A DNA stretch of 64,000 nucleotides from Actimicrobium sp047621345 (GTDB lineage: Bacteria; Pseudomonadota; Gammaproteobacteria; Burkholderiales; Burkholderiaceae_D). Position numbers and translations under genes: made by a program. Positions within the stretch are counted from its first letter, which is position 1; each line of letters opens with the position of its first letter. Of this stretch, positions 54,035-62,436 are shown one piece after another. The notes beneath the pieces were generated by a model. It saw only the letters and a program-made list of their open reading frames with translations, had not been told where the DNA came from and searched no databases. The stretch lies in the NCBI GenBank assembly GCA_047621345.1, contig JBLHLW010000017.1, forward strand, positions 1 to 64,000. The letters run 5' to 3'.

Positions 54035-54109
54035 CCACGTGAATCATATATTTGACAGCGTGAACCACGCAAGGCAATGTAGCGGTTTTATTCATCTCCG
54101 GAGACTTCC

Positions 54110-55783
54110 ATGGCATTCAATCGCCGCTCGAAAAATATCACTCAGGGCGTCTCGCGCAGCCCGAACCGTTCGATGTATTACGCCATGGGCTACGAGAAGG
54201 CCGACTTCGACAAGCCGATGGTCGGCATCGCCAATGGCCATTCGACGATCACACCGTGTAATTCCGGGCTGCAGAAGTTGGCCGACATCGCGATTTCCAC
54301 CATCAAGGAAGCCGGTGGCAATCCGCAAGTGTTTGGAACGCCGACGATTTCGGATGGCATGTCGATGGGCACCGAAGGCATGAAGTATTCGCTGATTTCG
54401 CGCGAAGTCATTGCCGACTGTATCGAGACGGCGGTCAATGGCCAGTGGCTCGACGGCTGTCTCGTCATCGGCGGCTGCGACAAGAACATGCCCGGTGGGA
54501 TGATTGCAATGGCGCGCACCAACGTACCGAGCATCTATGTCTACGGCGGCACCATCAAGCCGGGCAACTGGAAGGGCAAGGACCTGACCATCGTGTCGGC
54601 TTTTGAAGCCGTCGGTGAGTTTTCGGCTGGTCGTATGTCGCAGGAAGATTTCGATGGCATCGAGCGCAATGCCTGCCCGTCGTCGGGTTCGTGCGGTGGC
54701 ATGTACACCGCCAACACGATGTCGTCGTCCTTCGAAGCACTCGGCATGTCGCTGATGTATTCGTCAACCATGGCCAATCCCGATGATGAAAAAACCGGCT
54801 CTTGCGCCGAGTCGGCCCGCGTGCTGATCGAAGCGGTCAAGAAAGACCTGAAGCCGCGTGACATCATTACCCGCAAGTCGATCGAGAACGCCGTCTCGTT
54901 GATCATGGCCACCGGTGGTTCGACCAACGCGGTATTGCATTTCCTGGCGATTGCCCATGCCGCCGAAGTCGAATGGACTCTCGATGATTTCGAGACCGTG
55001 CGGTTGCGCGTCCCGGTGATTTGCGATCTCAAGCCTTCCGGCAAATATGTCGCGACTGACCTGCACAAGGCCGGCGGGATTCCGCAAGTGATGAAATTAT
55101 TGTTGAATGCCGGCTTGCTACATGGCGATTGCATGACCATTACCGGACGCACGATGGCCGAAGAGCTGGCTGCAATACCCGATGAGCCGCGCGCTGACCA
55201 GCATGTGATCCACACCATCGAGACTGCACTGTACAAGCAAGGGCATCTGGCGATACTGAAGGGTAACTTGTCACCAGAAGGTTGCGTGGCCAAGATCACC
55301 GGCCTGAAGAACCCGGTCATCACCGGTCCGGCGCGGGTGTTCGAAGATGAATACACGGCCATGGATGCCATCCTGGCGGATCAGATCAAGCCGGGCGATG
55401 TGCTGGTGATGCGCTACCTTGGACCAAAGGGTGGGCCGGGTATGCCAGAAATGCTGGCGCCGACGGCGGCACTGATCGGCAAGGGTCTCGGTGAAACGGT
55501 GGGCCTGATTACCGATGGTCGTTTTTCGGGGGGTACCTGGGGAATGGTCGTCGGTCACGTCTCGCCGGAAGCTTTTCTGGGTGGCACCATCGCGCTCGTG
55601 CAAGAGGGCGATTCGGTCACCATCGATGCGCGTCAGTTATTGATTCAGCTAAACGTCGCGGATGAGGAAATCGCGCGTCGTCGGGCTTTGTGGACGGCAC
55701 CGGCGCCACGTTACACGCGGGGTGTGTTGGCCAAGTTTGCCAAGTTGGCATCTTCTGCCAGCAAGGGTGCGGTGACGGACTGA
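54110..55783 (+). CDS. ilvD: Dihydroxy-acid dehydratase
   Basis: IlvD dehydrates dihydroxy acids to the keto acids of valine and isoleucine. The 557-aa product has iron-sulfur cysteines in GGCDKNMPGG and CPSSGSCGGMYTANTMSSS, and the C-terminal TDGRFSGGTWGMVVGHVSPE. GGAG lies six bases before the ATG. It stands outside any ilvBNC cluster in the window and is divergent from the LysR gene. Confidence 0.96.
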   Translation: MAFNRRSKNITQGVSRSPNRSMYYAMGYEKADFDKPMVGIANGHSTITPCNSGLQKLADIAISTIKEAGGNPQVFGTPTISDGMSMGTEGMKYSLISREVIADCIETAVNGQWLDGCLVIGGCDKNMPGGMIAMARTNVPSIYVYGGTIKPGNWKGKDLTIVSAFEAVGEFSAGRMSQEDFDGIERNACPSSGSCGGMYTANTMSSSFEALGMSLMYSSTMANPDDEKTGSCAESARVLIEAVKKDLKPRDIITRKSIENAVSLIMATGGSTNAVLHFLAIAHAAEVEWTLDDFETVRLRVPVICDLKPSGKYVATDLHKAGGIPQVMKLLLNAGLLHGDCMTITGRTMAEELAAIPDEPRADQHVIHTIETALYKQGHLAILKGNLSPEGCVAKITGLKNPVITGPARVFEDEYTAMDAILADQIKPGDVLVMRYLGPKGGPGMPEMLAPTAALIGKGLGETVGLITDGRFSGGTWGMVVGHVSPEAFLGGTIALVQEGDSVTIDARQLLIQLNVADEEIARRRALWTAPAPRYTRGVLAKFAKLASSASKGAVTD

Positions 55784-55891
55784 CGCCTGTCACGGCGAAG
55801 AGAAGACGGGGTTTGTGAATTTGTTCGGTGTGATGCGTTGAAAGTGCCTGTGATGTGATGTGACGGGGCGGGGCGGGCGGGGTGGGACGGG

Positions 55892-56125
55892 TTACCTGCG
55901 AGGAGGTTTTTTCTCGAATGTCTTTTTGACCCGCTCTTCGCGCAGTCGCTTCATTTCATCGTGTGCTTTGCGCTTGTCTAATCCGAAGAAGGGTTCGATG
56001 AGTTCGAACCAGAGGAAGGCAATGCCGAACAGGCTCACAATCCACCACCAGGATAAATTGGCGACCGGGCCGATTTCGAAATAGCGAAGCAAGCCCAGAA
56101 CGGCGATCAGGATGATGATTGGCAT
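55892..56125 (-). CDS. Small Trp-rich membrane protein (TIGR04438-like)
   Basis: The ATG at 56125, with AAGGGAAT upstream, gives 77 aa. A first hydrophobic helix (PIIILIAVLGLLRYF) is followed by EIGPVANLSWWWIVSLFGIA, a second helix, and a basic tail (KRLREERVKKTFEKKPPRR). The EIGPVA..SWWW pattern fits the TIGR04438 Trp-rich family, widespread in betaproteobacteria and of unknown function. Confidence 0.78.
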   Translation of the reverse strand: MPIIILIAVLGLLRYFEIGPVANLSWWWIVSLFGIAFLWFELIEPFFGLDKRKAHDEMKRLREERVKKTFEKKPPRR

Positions 56126-56286
56126 GGCGATTCCCTTTATTTTCAGGATAGGGTGTGTGAGACTTGCGGTCAACCTTGTTCTGTGACTAGGGCTATTGAA
56201 TTACCATCAATTTGTCACAACTTCGCTGTGCAGGGGTCACCCTAATCCACTGTAGAATCATTGGCTAGTCTTACATGGAGATCGCA

Positions 56287-56595
56287 ATGAAACTATCCCT
56301 TCTGGTGTGTGTGGCCGTGAGTGCATTGGTGTCGAATGTGGCATCGGCCAGTGCCGATCTGGCCAAGTCGAAAAACTGCATGGCATGCCATGCGGTTGCC
56401 AACAAGGTAGTTGGCCCCGGATTCAAGGATGTCGCGGCTAAATATGCAGGGCAAAAAGATGCGGAAGATAAGCTGACGCAAAAGGTCCTCAAAGGCGGCA
56501 GTGGTAATTGGGGTGCGATTCCGATGCCGGCGAATACGCAGGTCAGTGAAGCCGAAGCGCGCACGCTGGTGAAATGGATACTGACGTTAAAATAA
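56287..56595 (+). CDS. Class I cytochrome c (c551/c552-like)
   Basis: The 102-aa product has a signal peptide (about residues 1-22), the haem motif CMACH (residues 31-35), and the axial Met in GAIPMPANTQVS. It is a soluble periplasmic electron carrier; partner oxidases are not encoded nearby. The start at 56287 (GGAG upstream) gives a cleaner signal peptide than an alternative start four codons earlier. Confidence 0.93.
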   Translation: MKLSLLVCVAVSALVSNVASASADLAKSKNCMACHAVANKVVGPGFKDVAAKYAGQKDAEDKLTQKVLKGGSGNWGAIPMPANTQVSEAEARTLVKWILTLK

Positions 56596-56613
56596 TCAAA
56601 GCATCAGGTCGTT

Positions 56614-56652
56614 AAAAAAGCCGCCCGGTTAAACCAACCGGGCGGCTTTTTT
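56614..56652. terminator. Bidirectional terminator between cytochrome c and the MBL hydrolase
   Basis: AAAAAAGCCGCCCGGTT pairs perfectly with AACCGGGCGGCTTTTTT around AAACC. Both strands end in U runs and the two genes are convergent. Confidence 0.95.
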
Positions 56653-56667
56653 TATGGCAGTAACGGG

Positions 56668-57669
56668 TTAGCGACCGATGCCAAACGGTGCGAACTGTAC
56701 CGGTACCCAGCCATAGCCGGCGCCTTCGCTGCGCAACTGGCCGATGCCCGGGAAGGGCAAGTGGGCGCCAGCGACATAGGTCTGCTTCTTGACCGCATCG
56801 TCGAAAATTTTCTTGCGCATTGGCACGGCTTTGCTGCTGTCATTGTCAAAGCCGATGGCGATGGCGGGACGCGGAAACTGCACTGCGTAACTGTGGATCA
56901 GGTCGCCCAGAATCATCAAGGTTTGGTCTTTCGATGTCACCTGATAGCTCGTGTGGCCAGGAGTGTGTCCCGGTGTTGGTACTGGCGTGATGCCGGCAAC
57001 GAGGGTCTCACCAATGGCGAATGGCTTGAACTTGCCGGCATCGATATACGGTTGCACGGAATCACGTGCCATCTTGAAAAAGCCTTGTGCCTCTTTGGGT
57101 GCTTTTGCTGCAATGGCCGCATCCATCCAGAAATCCGCTTCTGCCTGTGCCGGACGCAGCGTGGCATTGGGATAGGCTGGCTTGCCGTCGGCGTCGAGCA
57201 GGCCGCAAGCATGGTCCGGATGCAGATGCGTCACGACGATGGTGTCGACTTGGGATGGCTCGTAGCCGGCAGCCTTCAGGTTGGCGGGCAATGCGCCCAG
57301 TGTCGGGCCAAAGCATTTAGCTGATCCGGTATCGACCAAGATCAGGTTGCTGCCGGTGTTGATCAGGTAGGCATTGACCGCAGTCTGAATGCTTTTCTTG
57401 TTGACGAAGGAGCGTGCCAGCAACGCCTTGATTTCTTTCGGTGTCGCATTTTTTAGCAGCGCCGTGTCGAGTTCGATATAGCCGTCATACAGTGCAGTGA
57501 CCTCAAAGTCGCCGATGGCCATCCGGTAGAAGCCGGGGACTTGCGTCTTGACTTGCGCGGGTGCGGCTGCCAGCACGGCCACGGGAGCCAGCAATGCACA
57601 GGTCGTCAAGCCAGCGAGAGCCAGCGTCAAGACGCTGCGTTTTGCAAAATGAAGAGTAGGTGATGCCAT
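56668..57669 (-). CDS. Secreted metallo-beta-lactamase-fold hydrolase
   Basis: The 333-aa product has a signal peptide (about residues 10-35, LALAGLTTCALLAPVAVLAA) and zinc motifs THLHPDHACG near residue 150, PTPGHTPGH near 230 and ILGDLIH near 255. It resembles the methyl-parathion-hydrolase/lactonase branch of the MBL superfamily. Actual substrate unknown; the periplasm is the likely location. Confidence 0.87.
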   Translation of the reverse strand: MASPTLHFAKRSVLTLALAGLTTCALLAPVAVLAAAPAQVKTQVPGFYRMAIGDFEVTALYDGYIELDTALLKNATPKEIKALLARSFVNKKSIQTAVNAYLINTGSNLILVDTGSAKCFGPTLGALPANLKAAGYEPSQVDTIVVTHLHPDHACGLLDADGKPAYPNATLRPAQAEADFWMDAAIAAKAPKEAQGFFKMARDSVQPYIDAGKFKPFAIGETLVAGITPVPTPGHTPGHTSYQVTSKDQTLMILGDLIHSYAVQFPRPAIAIGFDNDSSKAVPMRKKIFDDAVKKQTYVAGAHLPFPGIGQLRSEGAGYGWVPVQFAPFGIGR

Positions 57670-57764
57670 GAGAATCCTTGTAGCGAGTTGATCGGCACAT
57701 GCCAGAGTCGTTTTTTACAGACGGCAGCATAGGCGATCCGGGGAATGTCTGCAGGCGGCAGAAA

Positions 57765-58538
57765 TTATCGCCCCAGCGTCGGGAATTTGGCAAAGCCGCT
57801 GTCGATCAGGATGAACTCACCCGTTGTGCGGGCCGCACCATGACAGAGCCAGTAGCAGGCATCGGCGACATCGTCCGGCTGGATCGTCGATGCCAGTGGT
57901 GTGACTTTCTCGTAATTGGTCCGCATCGCGTCATAGCGCTCCGTCCCCATGCCTTGTTGCAGCCATGGCGTTTCGACCAGTCCCGGACCGACGGCATTGA
58001 CCCGGATCGCTGGCGCGAGGGCGCGGGCCATGCCAAAGGTCATGGCATTGAGTGCGCCTTTCGACGCCATGTAGGCAAGGCACGAGCCGCTACCCATGAC
58101 CGAGGCAACCGACGAGACGTTGACGATGCCGGCGCCAGGATTGCGCTGCAGTAGCGGCACGAAAGCGCGGATCATCTGATAGGCACCGATCACATTGACG
58201 GCATAAATGTCGTGGAAATCTTGCGCTGACAAGCCGTCCAGATCGGTTGCCGCCACGAATTTTGTGGTGCCGGCATTGTTGACCAGCGCATCGGCACGTT
58301 GCCACTTTGCGTCTACCGCAGCGGCTAACGCGCGACAATCGGCATCCTGCGCGACATCGGCTTGCATCACCAGCACGTCAGCACCAAGCGCACGACATTG
58401 TTCGGCGACGACGTTGGCCGGTTCCGGATTGCGGGAAAAGTTAATGACAACGTTGTAGCCATTGCGGGCAAACAGACGCGCGGTGGCGGCGCCGATACCA
58501 GACGATGATCCGGTAATGACTGCTACTTTTTTAGGCAT
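57765..58538 (-). CDS. Short-chain dehydrogenase/reductase
   Basis: The 257-aa Rossmann protein has VITGSSSGIGAATARLFARN for cofactor binding, NNAGTTKFV, and the active-site YMASKGALNAM preceded by a Ser in NVSSVASVMGSGS. This is a classical SDR; FabG-like but substrate not determinable. Neighbours are an MBL hydrolase and a livJ-like gene, giving no clear pathway. Confidence 0.9.
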   Translation of the reverse strand: MPKKVAVITGSSSGIGAATARLFARNGYNVVINFSRNPEPANVVAEQCRALGADVLVMQADVAQDADCRALAAAVDAKWQRADALVNNAGTTKFVAATDLDGLSAQDFHDIYAVNVIGAYQMIRAFVPLLQRNPGAGIVNVSSVASVMGSGSCLAYMASKGALNAMTFGMARALAPAIRVNAVGPGLVETPWLQQGMGTERYDAMRTNYEKVTPLASTIQPDDVADACYWLCHGAARTTGEFILIDSGFAKFPTLGR

Positions 58539-58564
58539 ATCATCCTTGATTGGGAAAACAAAAC

Positions 58565-58597
58565 AAAAAAAACGCCACGATCTTGCGATCGCGGCGT
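58565..58597 (-). terminator. Terminator after the amino-acid binding protein gene
   Basis: On the minus strand ACGCC and CGATC stems pair across one mismatch around GCAA, followed by eight T. It lies 22 nt beyond the stop of the gene at 58619. Confidence 0.85.
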
Positions 58598-58618
58598 CTT
58601 GTGAAGCAGGTTCGACGA

Positions 58619-59770
58619 TTACTTCGTGACAGCCAGCAAAACGCGCTTGCCTGCCTTGTAGCTGTACAAGGTCAACGTACCATCCTTGATGTCGCCTTTG
58701 TCATCAAATGCGATATTGCCGGTGATGCCCTTGTGCTGGATTTTCGCCAGAACAGGTGCGTACTTGACCGGGTCGGCGGAGCCAGCTTTGACCATCGCGT
58801 CGACCATCGTCATGACTGAGTCGTAGACGTACGGTGCATAGATCTGTACATCGATACCGAATTTTTTCTTGTACGCGACCTTGAAGTCTTCCATCCCTTT
58901 TTTCTGTGCGTCTTCGACGCCGCCAGCTTCCGCGCAGACGACCTGATTGTCGGCCATCGCGTCGCCTGCCAAGGTTGCCAGCGCTTCGGTACAAATACCA
59001 TCACCGCCCATAAACTTGGCATCGATGCCCAGTTGTTTCATCTGGCGCAGCATCGGACCTGCGACTGCATCCATGCCGCCGAAGAACACCACATCAGGCT
59101 TCTTCGATTTGATCGATGTCAGGATCGCGTTGAAATCGGTGGCTTTGTCATTGGTGTACTGCGTAGCGACGATCTCGACACCAGACGATTTACCTTTGGC
59201 ACCTTTAACAAACTCTTCAGCAACACCCTGACCGTAGGCGGTGCGGTCGTCGATGACTGCAACGCGCTTGGCTTTCAGTACTTGAACGGCGTAGCGTCCC
59301 AGCGTTCCGCCGAGTTGGCCGTCATTGGCAACTACGCGGAAAGCGGTCTTGAAGCCTTGCTGCGTGTATTTAGGATTGGTTGCGGATGGCGAGATTTGTG
59401 GAATGCCAGCTTCGTAGTAAATTTTCGAGGCAGGTATCGTGGTGCCAGAATTGAGGTGACCAATAACGCCGTTGACTTTGGCATCGACCAGTTTTTGTGC
59501 AACGGCTGTACCCTGTTTCGGATCGGCTGCATCGTCTTCTGTCAGCAGCTCGAACTTGACCTTTTTGCCACCGATAACGACGCCTTTGGCGTTGAGTTCA
59601 TCGATCGCCATTTTGGCGCCATTCTCATTGTCTTTGCCCAGATGGGCGATCGCGCCAGAGATCGGGCCGACGTGGCCGATCTTGACGATCTGTTCCTGGG
59701 CGGAAGCAGTGCCTGCAAATGCGAATGCCAACGCGGCGGCCAAGGGAATCATTTTTGTATTGAACTGCAT
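58619..59770 (-). CDS. Branched-chain amino-acid ABC transporter substrate-binding protein
   Basis: The 383-aa protein is a LivJ/BraC-type periplasmic binding protein. It has a signal peptide (about residues 1-24, ending GTASAQE), VKIGHVGPISGAIAHLGKDN, and GLNSGTT-like SGTTIPASKIYYEAG. The permease and ATPase genes are not in the window. It is divergent from an Lrp-type regulator, which may regulate it. Confidence 0.92.
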   Translation of the reverse strand: MQFNTKMIPLAAALAFAFAGTASAQEQIVKIGHVGPISGAIAHLGKDNENGAKMAIDELNAKGVVIGGKKVKFELLTEDDAADPKQGTAVAQKLVDAKVNGVIGHLNSGTTIPASKIYYEAGIPQISPSATNPKYTQQGFKTAFRVVANDGQLGGTLGRYAVQVLKAKRVAVIDDRTAYGQGVAEEFVKGAKGKSSGVEIVATQYTNDKATDFNAILTSIKSKKPDVVFFGGMDAVAGPMLRQMKQLGIDAKFMGGDGICTEALATLAGDAMADNQVVCAEAGGVEDAQKKGMEDFKVAYKKKFGIDVQIYAPYVYDSVMTMVDAMVKAGSADPVKYAPVLAKIQHKGITGNIAFDDKGDIKDGTLTLYSYKAGKRVLLAVTK

Positions 59771-59911
59771 TTATATACTCCTGAGGATTGAAAAAAAACA
59801 GCCTAGCGGCAACACTGTCATTCAGATTTATGACCAAGTAGAACTTACATTACAAAAACGCGATCGCATAGAGTTTTTCTGCGGTTTTATAACCATTTGT
59901 TCAATTTTTAT

Positions 59912-60421
59912 ATGCCTAAAATTTACGCACTCGACAAAGTCGATCGCAAGCTGCTGAACCTCTTGCAAAAGGACAACCAGATCCCTACTCGGACACTCGC
60001 CGAGAAGACCCATATCTCGCAGCCTACCTGCTTGCGACGCCTGCGTAACCTGCGAACGGCCGGCATCATCAACGCCGATGTTGCGCTGGTCGATTCGTTT
60101 GCATTGGGCTACGGAATGCTGGCATTTCTGGAGATTTCACTGACCAACCAGTCGGACGAATGCATGCAAGAGTTCGAAGCCAGAATGGGCAAGGAAGCCG
60201 AAGTCATGCAGTGCTATTTCGTGTCAGGAGATTTTGACTATTTTCTGGTGGCGCATGTCATTGACATGGACGCTTACTATCAATTTGTGCGGCGGGTCAT
60301 TTCAGGGTCGGGCAATGTGCGGCATTTCCAGTCGCGTTTTCCCATGAAGCGCTCCAAGTTTGTGACACGGATTGCTTTTGACGAAAAGCCGCTTGAAGTG
60401 CAGGTGCGCGCAAAAAAGTGA
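59912..60421 (+). CDS. Lrp/AsnC-family regulator, copy 1
   Basis: The ATG at 59912 gives 169 aa; a TTG five codons upstream is less likely. The N-terminal HTH (VDRKLLNLLQKDNQIPTRTL, then SQPTCLRRLRNL) is followed by the AsnC/RAM ligand domain with YFVSGDFDYFLVAHV. It is divergent from the livJ-like gene and convergent with dadA copy 1. The target is inferred from position only. Confidence 0.9.
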   Translation: MPKIYALDKVDRKLLNLLQKDNQIPTRTLAEKTHISQPTCLRRLRNLRTAGIINADVALVDSFALGYGMLAFLEISLTNQSDECMQEFEARMGKEAEVMQCYFVSGDFDYFLVAHVIDMDAYYQFVRRVISGSGNVRHFQSRFPMKRSKFVTRIAFDEKPLEVQVRAKK

Positions 60422-60462
60422 TCTCGCCTGATGGGGCGCTATCGCTCTTTGCGCGCAGTCTT

Positions 60463-61749
60463 TCAGGCATACGCCGTGCTGATTGCAGCGGCTTCGCCGC
60501 CGGCGTAGCGAAATACCGATAAGTCGGCGGCGGCAATGGCGGGTTGCCGGCCAGAGATCAGGTCTGCCAACAGGCTCGCTGATCCGCAGGACATGGTCCA
60601 GCCCAGCGTGCCGTGACCGGTATTGAGGAAGAGCTTGTTGATCGGACTGGCGCCGACGATGGGCGTACCATCCGGCGTCATTGGCCGCAAGCCGGTCCAG
60701 AAACTGCCTTGGCTGATATCGCCGCCTTGCGGGAATAAATCATTGACCACCATTTCCAGCGTGGCACGACGCTTGGGATTGAGCGAGGTATCGTGTCCGG
60801 CGATTTCTGCCATGCCGCCAATGCGAATGCGATCGTTGAAACGGGTGATGGCGATCTTGTAGGTTTCATCGAGGATGGTCGAGGTCGGTGCCATCGCGGC
60901 GTCGACGATAGGAATCGTGATGGAATAGCCTTTGAGCGGATAGACAGGCACGTCAACCAGACCCTTGAGCAAGGCACGCGAATAGCTGCCCAGAGCGACC
61001 ACATACGCATCGGCTGTGATCGTTCGGCTGCCGCAGCGCACACCGGTGATGCCGGTAGCATCGAGTGTCAATGCATCGATCGGCGTGTTGTAATCGAATT
61101 GCACGCCGAGCTCTTTCGCCATTGCCGCCAGTCGCGTCGTGAACAACTGACAGTCACCCGTTTCATCATTGGGCAGGCGCAGGCCGCCAACCAGTTTGTG
61201 ACTGACTGCAGCGAGCGCTGGTTCGGCTTTGGCCAGCGCGGCGCTGGTGAGCAATTCGTAGGGGACGCCGGCCTGTTCCAACACACGGATATCTTTGGCG
61301 GCACCGTCGAACTGCTGGCGGGTACGAAACAGTTGCAACGTGCCTTGCTGACGTCCCTCGTAATCGATTCCGGTGGCTGCGCGCAAGTCCTTCAGGCAGT
61401 CGCGGCTGTATTCGGACAGGCGCACCATGCGCTCCTTGTTGACCGCATAGCGCGCGGCGCTGCAGTTGCGCAGCATCTGCCACATCCACTGCAGCTGGAA
61501 CAAGGAGCCGTCGGGACGGATTGCCAGTGGCGCATGTTCTTGCACCATCCATTTCATTGCTTTGAGTGGAATCCCCGGTGCCGCCCAAGGTGCTGCGTAA
61601 CCGGGAGATATCTGGCCCGCGTTGCCGAAGCTGGTCTCCATGGCCGGTGCTGGCTGGCGATCGATCACTGTGACGCTATGGCCTGCGCGAGCCAGATACC
61701 AAGCGGTTGTAATGCCAACGACGCCACTGCCAAGGACCACGATACGCAT
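60463..61749 (-). CDS. dadA: D-amino-acid dehydrogenase, copy 1
   Basis: DadA oxidises D-amino acids, mainly D-alanine, to keto acids using FAD and the respiratory chain. The 428-aa product has IVVLGSGVVGITTAWYLARA (FAD), SFGNAGQISPGYAAPWAAPG, and C-terminal GHGTLGWTMSCGSA. Lrp genes flank it on both sides: copy 1 convergent, copy 2 divergent. No alanine racemase gene is in the window. Confidence 0.9.
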   Translation of the reverse strand: MRIVVLGSGVVGITTAWYLARAGHSVTVIDRQPAPAMETSFGNAGQISPGYAAPWAAPGIPLKAMKWMVQEHAPLAIRPDGSLFQLQWMWQMLRNCSAARYAVNKERMVRLSEYSRDCLKDLRAATGIDYEGRQQGTLQLFRTRQQFDGAAKDIRVLEQAGVPYELLTSAALAKAEPALAAVSHKLVGGLRLPNDETGDCQLFTTRLAAMAKELGVQFDYNTPIDALTLDATGITGVRCGSRTITADAYVVALGSYSRALLKGLVDVPVYPLKGYSITIPIVDAAMAPTSTILDETYKIAITRFNDRIRIGGMAEIAGHDTSLNPKRRATLEMVVNDLFPQGGDISQGSFWTGLRPMTPDGTPIVGASPINKLFLNTGHGTLGWTMSCGSASLLADLISGRQPAIAAADLSVFRYAGGEAAAISTAYA

Positions 61750-61767
61750 GCCACACTCCGATAAAAT

Positions 61768-61829
61768 GAAAACTCAATAGTTTCGAGATAAGCCACTATC
61801 GTAATAGGTTCTGACTAGTGGTAGTTTTC
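61768..61829. promoter_or_regulatory. Nested inverted repeats between dadA copy 1 and lrp copy 2
   Basis: GAAAACT (61768-61774) is matched by AGTTTTC (61823-61829), and CCACTA (61793-61798) by TAGTGG (61816-61821). The pairs lie in the 134-bp divergent promoter region and could be an Lrp-type operator array. The pairing is visible, the function is inferred. Confidence 0.45.
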
Positions 61830-61883
61830 GTATAAATCATTATTTTCAGTTTTTAATCTGGTCACGATAGAGGGTGTCGAACG

Positions 61884-62375
61884 ATGCGCATACAAAAGGA
61901 ATCGAGCCGTACCCTCGACAAGATCGATCGCCATATCCTGCGGTTATTGCAACGCGACGGCCGCATGGCCATGAAGGAATTATCCGAGCAGGTCGGCTTG
62001 TCGATTACACCGTGTATCGAACGGGTCAGGCGCATGGAACGTGATGGTGTCATCACCGGGTATTACGCCCGTGTCAGTCCCGCCGCTGTGGGTGTCAACT
62101 TGCTGGTCTTCGTTGAGATCACACTCAATCAGAAATCCGCAAAGGCGTTCGAGCAATTTCGTCACGAAGTGCTGCGCATCCCGGAAGTGATGGAATGTCA
62201 CCTTGTGTCGGGAGATTTCGATTACCTGATCAAGGCGCGAATTCGTGAGATGGCGGAGTACCGCACTTTGCTGGGCGACATGTTGTTGCAACTGCCTGGG
62301 GCGGCACAGTCGAAGAGCTATGTCGTGATGGAAGAAATCAAGGAGACGCTCGAGCTGCCATTGGAGTCGAAATAG
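61884..62375 (+). CDS. lrp: Lrp-family regulator, copy 2
   Basis: The 163-aa product is closer to classical Lrp: LDKIDRHILRLLQRDGRMAM, the HTH SEQVGLSITPCIERVRRMER, GVITGYYARVSP, and the ligand-domain CHLVSGDFDYLIKAR. It is divergent from dadA copy 1 and convergent with dadA copy 2. Classical Lrp activates dadA in enterics, so control of the flanking dadA genes is plausible. Confidence 0.92.
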   Translation: MRIQKESSRTLDKIDRHILRLLQRDGRMAMKELSEQVGLSITPCIERVRRMERDGVITGYYARVSPAAVGVNLLVFVEITLNQKSAKAFEQFRHEVLRIPEVMECHLVSGDFDYLIKARIREMAEYRTLLGDMLLQLPGAAQSKSYVVMEEIKETLELPLESK

Positions 62376-62386
62376 CGCCACCAGAC

Positions 62387-62413
62387 AAAAAAACGAGGCC
62401 TCGAGGCCCCGTT
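62387..62413 (-). terminator. Terminator after dadA copy 2
   Basis: AACG and GGCC stems pair with GGCC and CGTT around TCGA with one mismatch. On the minus strand the hairpin is followed by seven T, so it serves the dadA copy 2 transcript rather than lrp. Confidence 0.78.
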
Positions 62414-62436
62414 CATTGGTCTCGCGCAGCCGGTGA

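Noticed and set aside
59033..59791. 252-aa plus frame
   Set aside because: Antisense shadow of the livJ-like gene.
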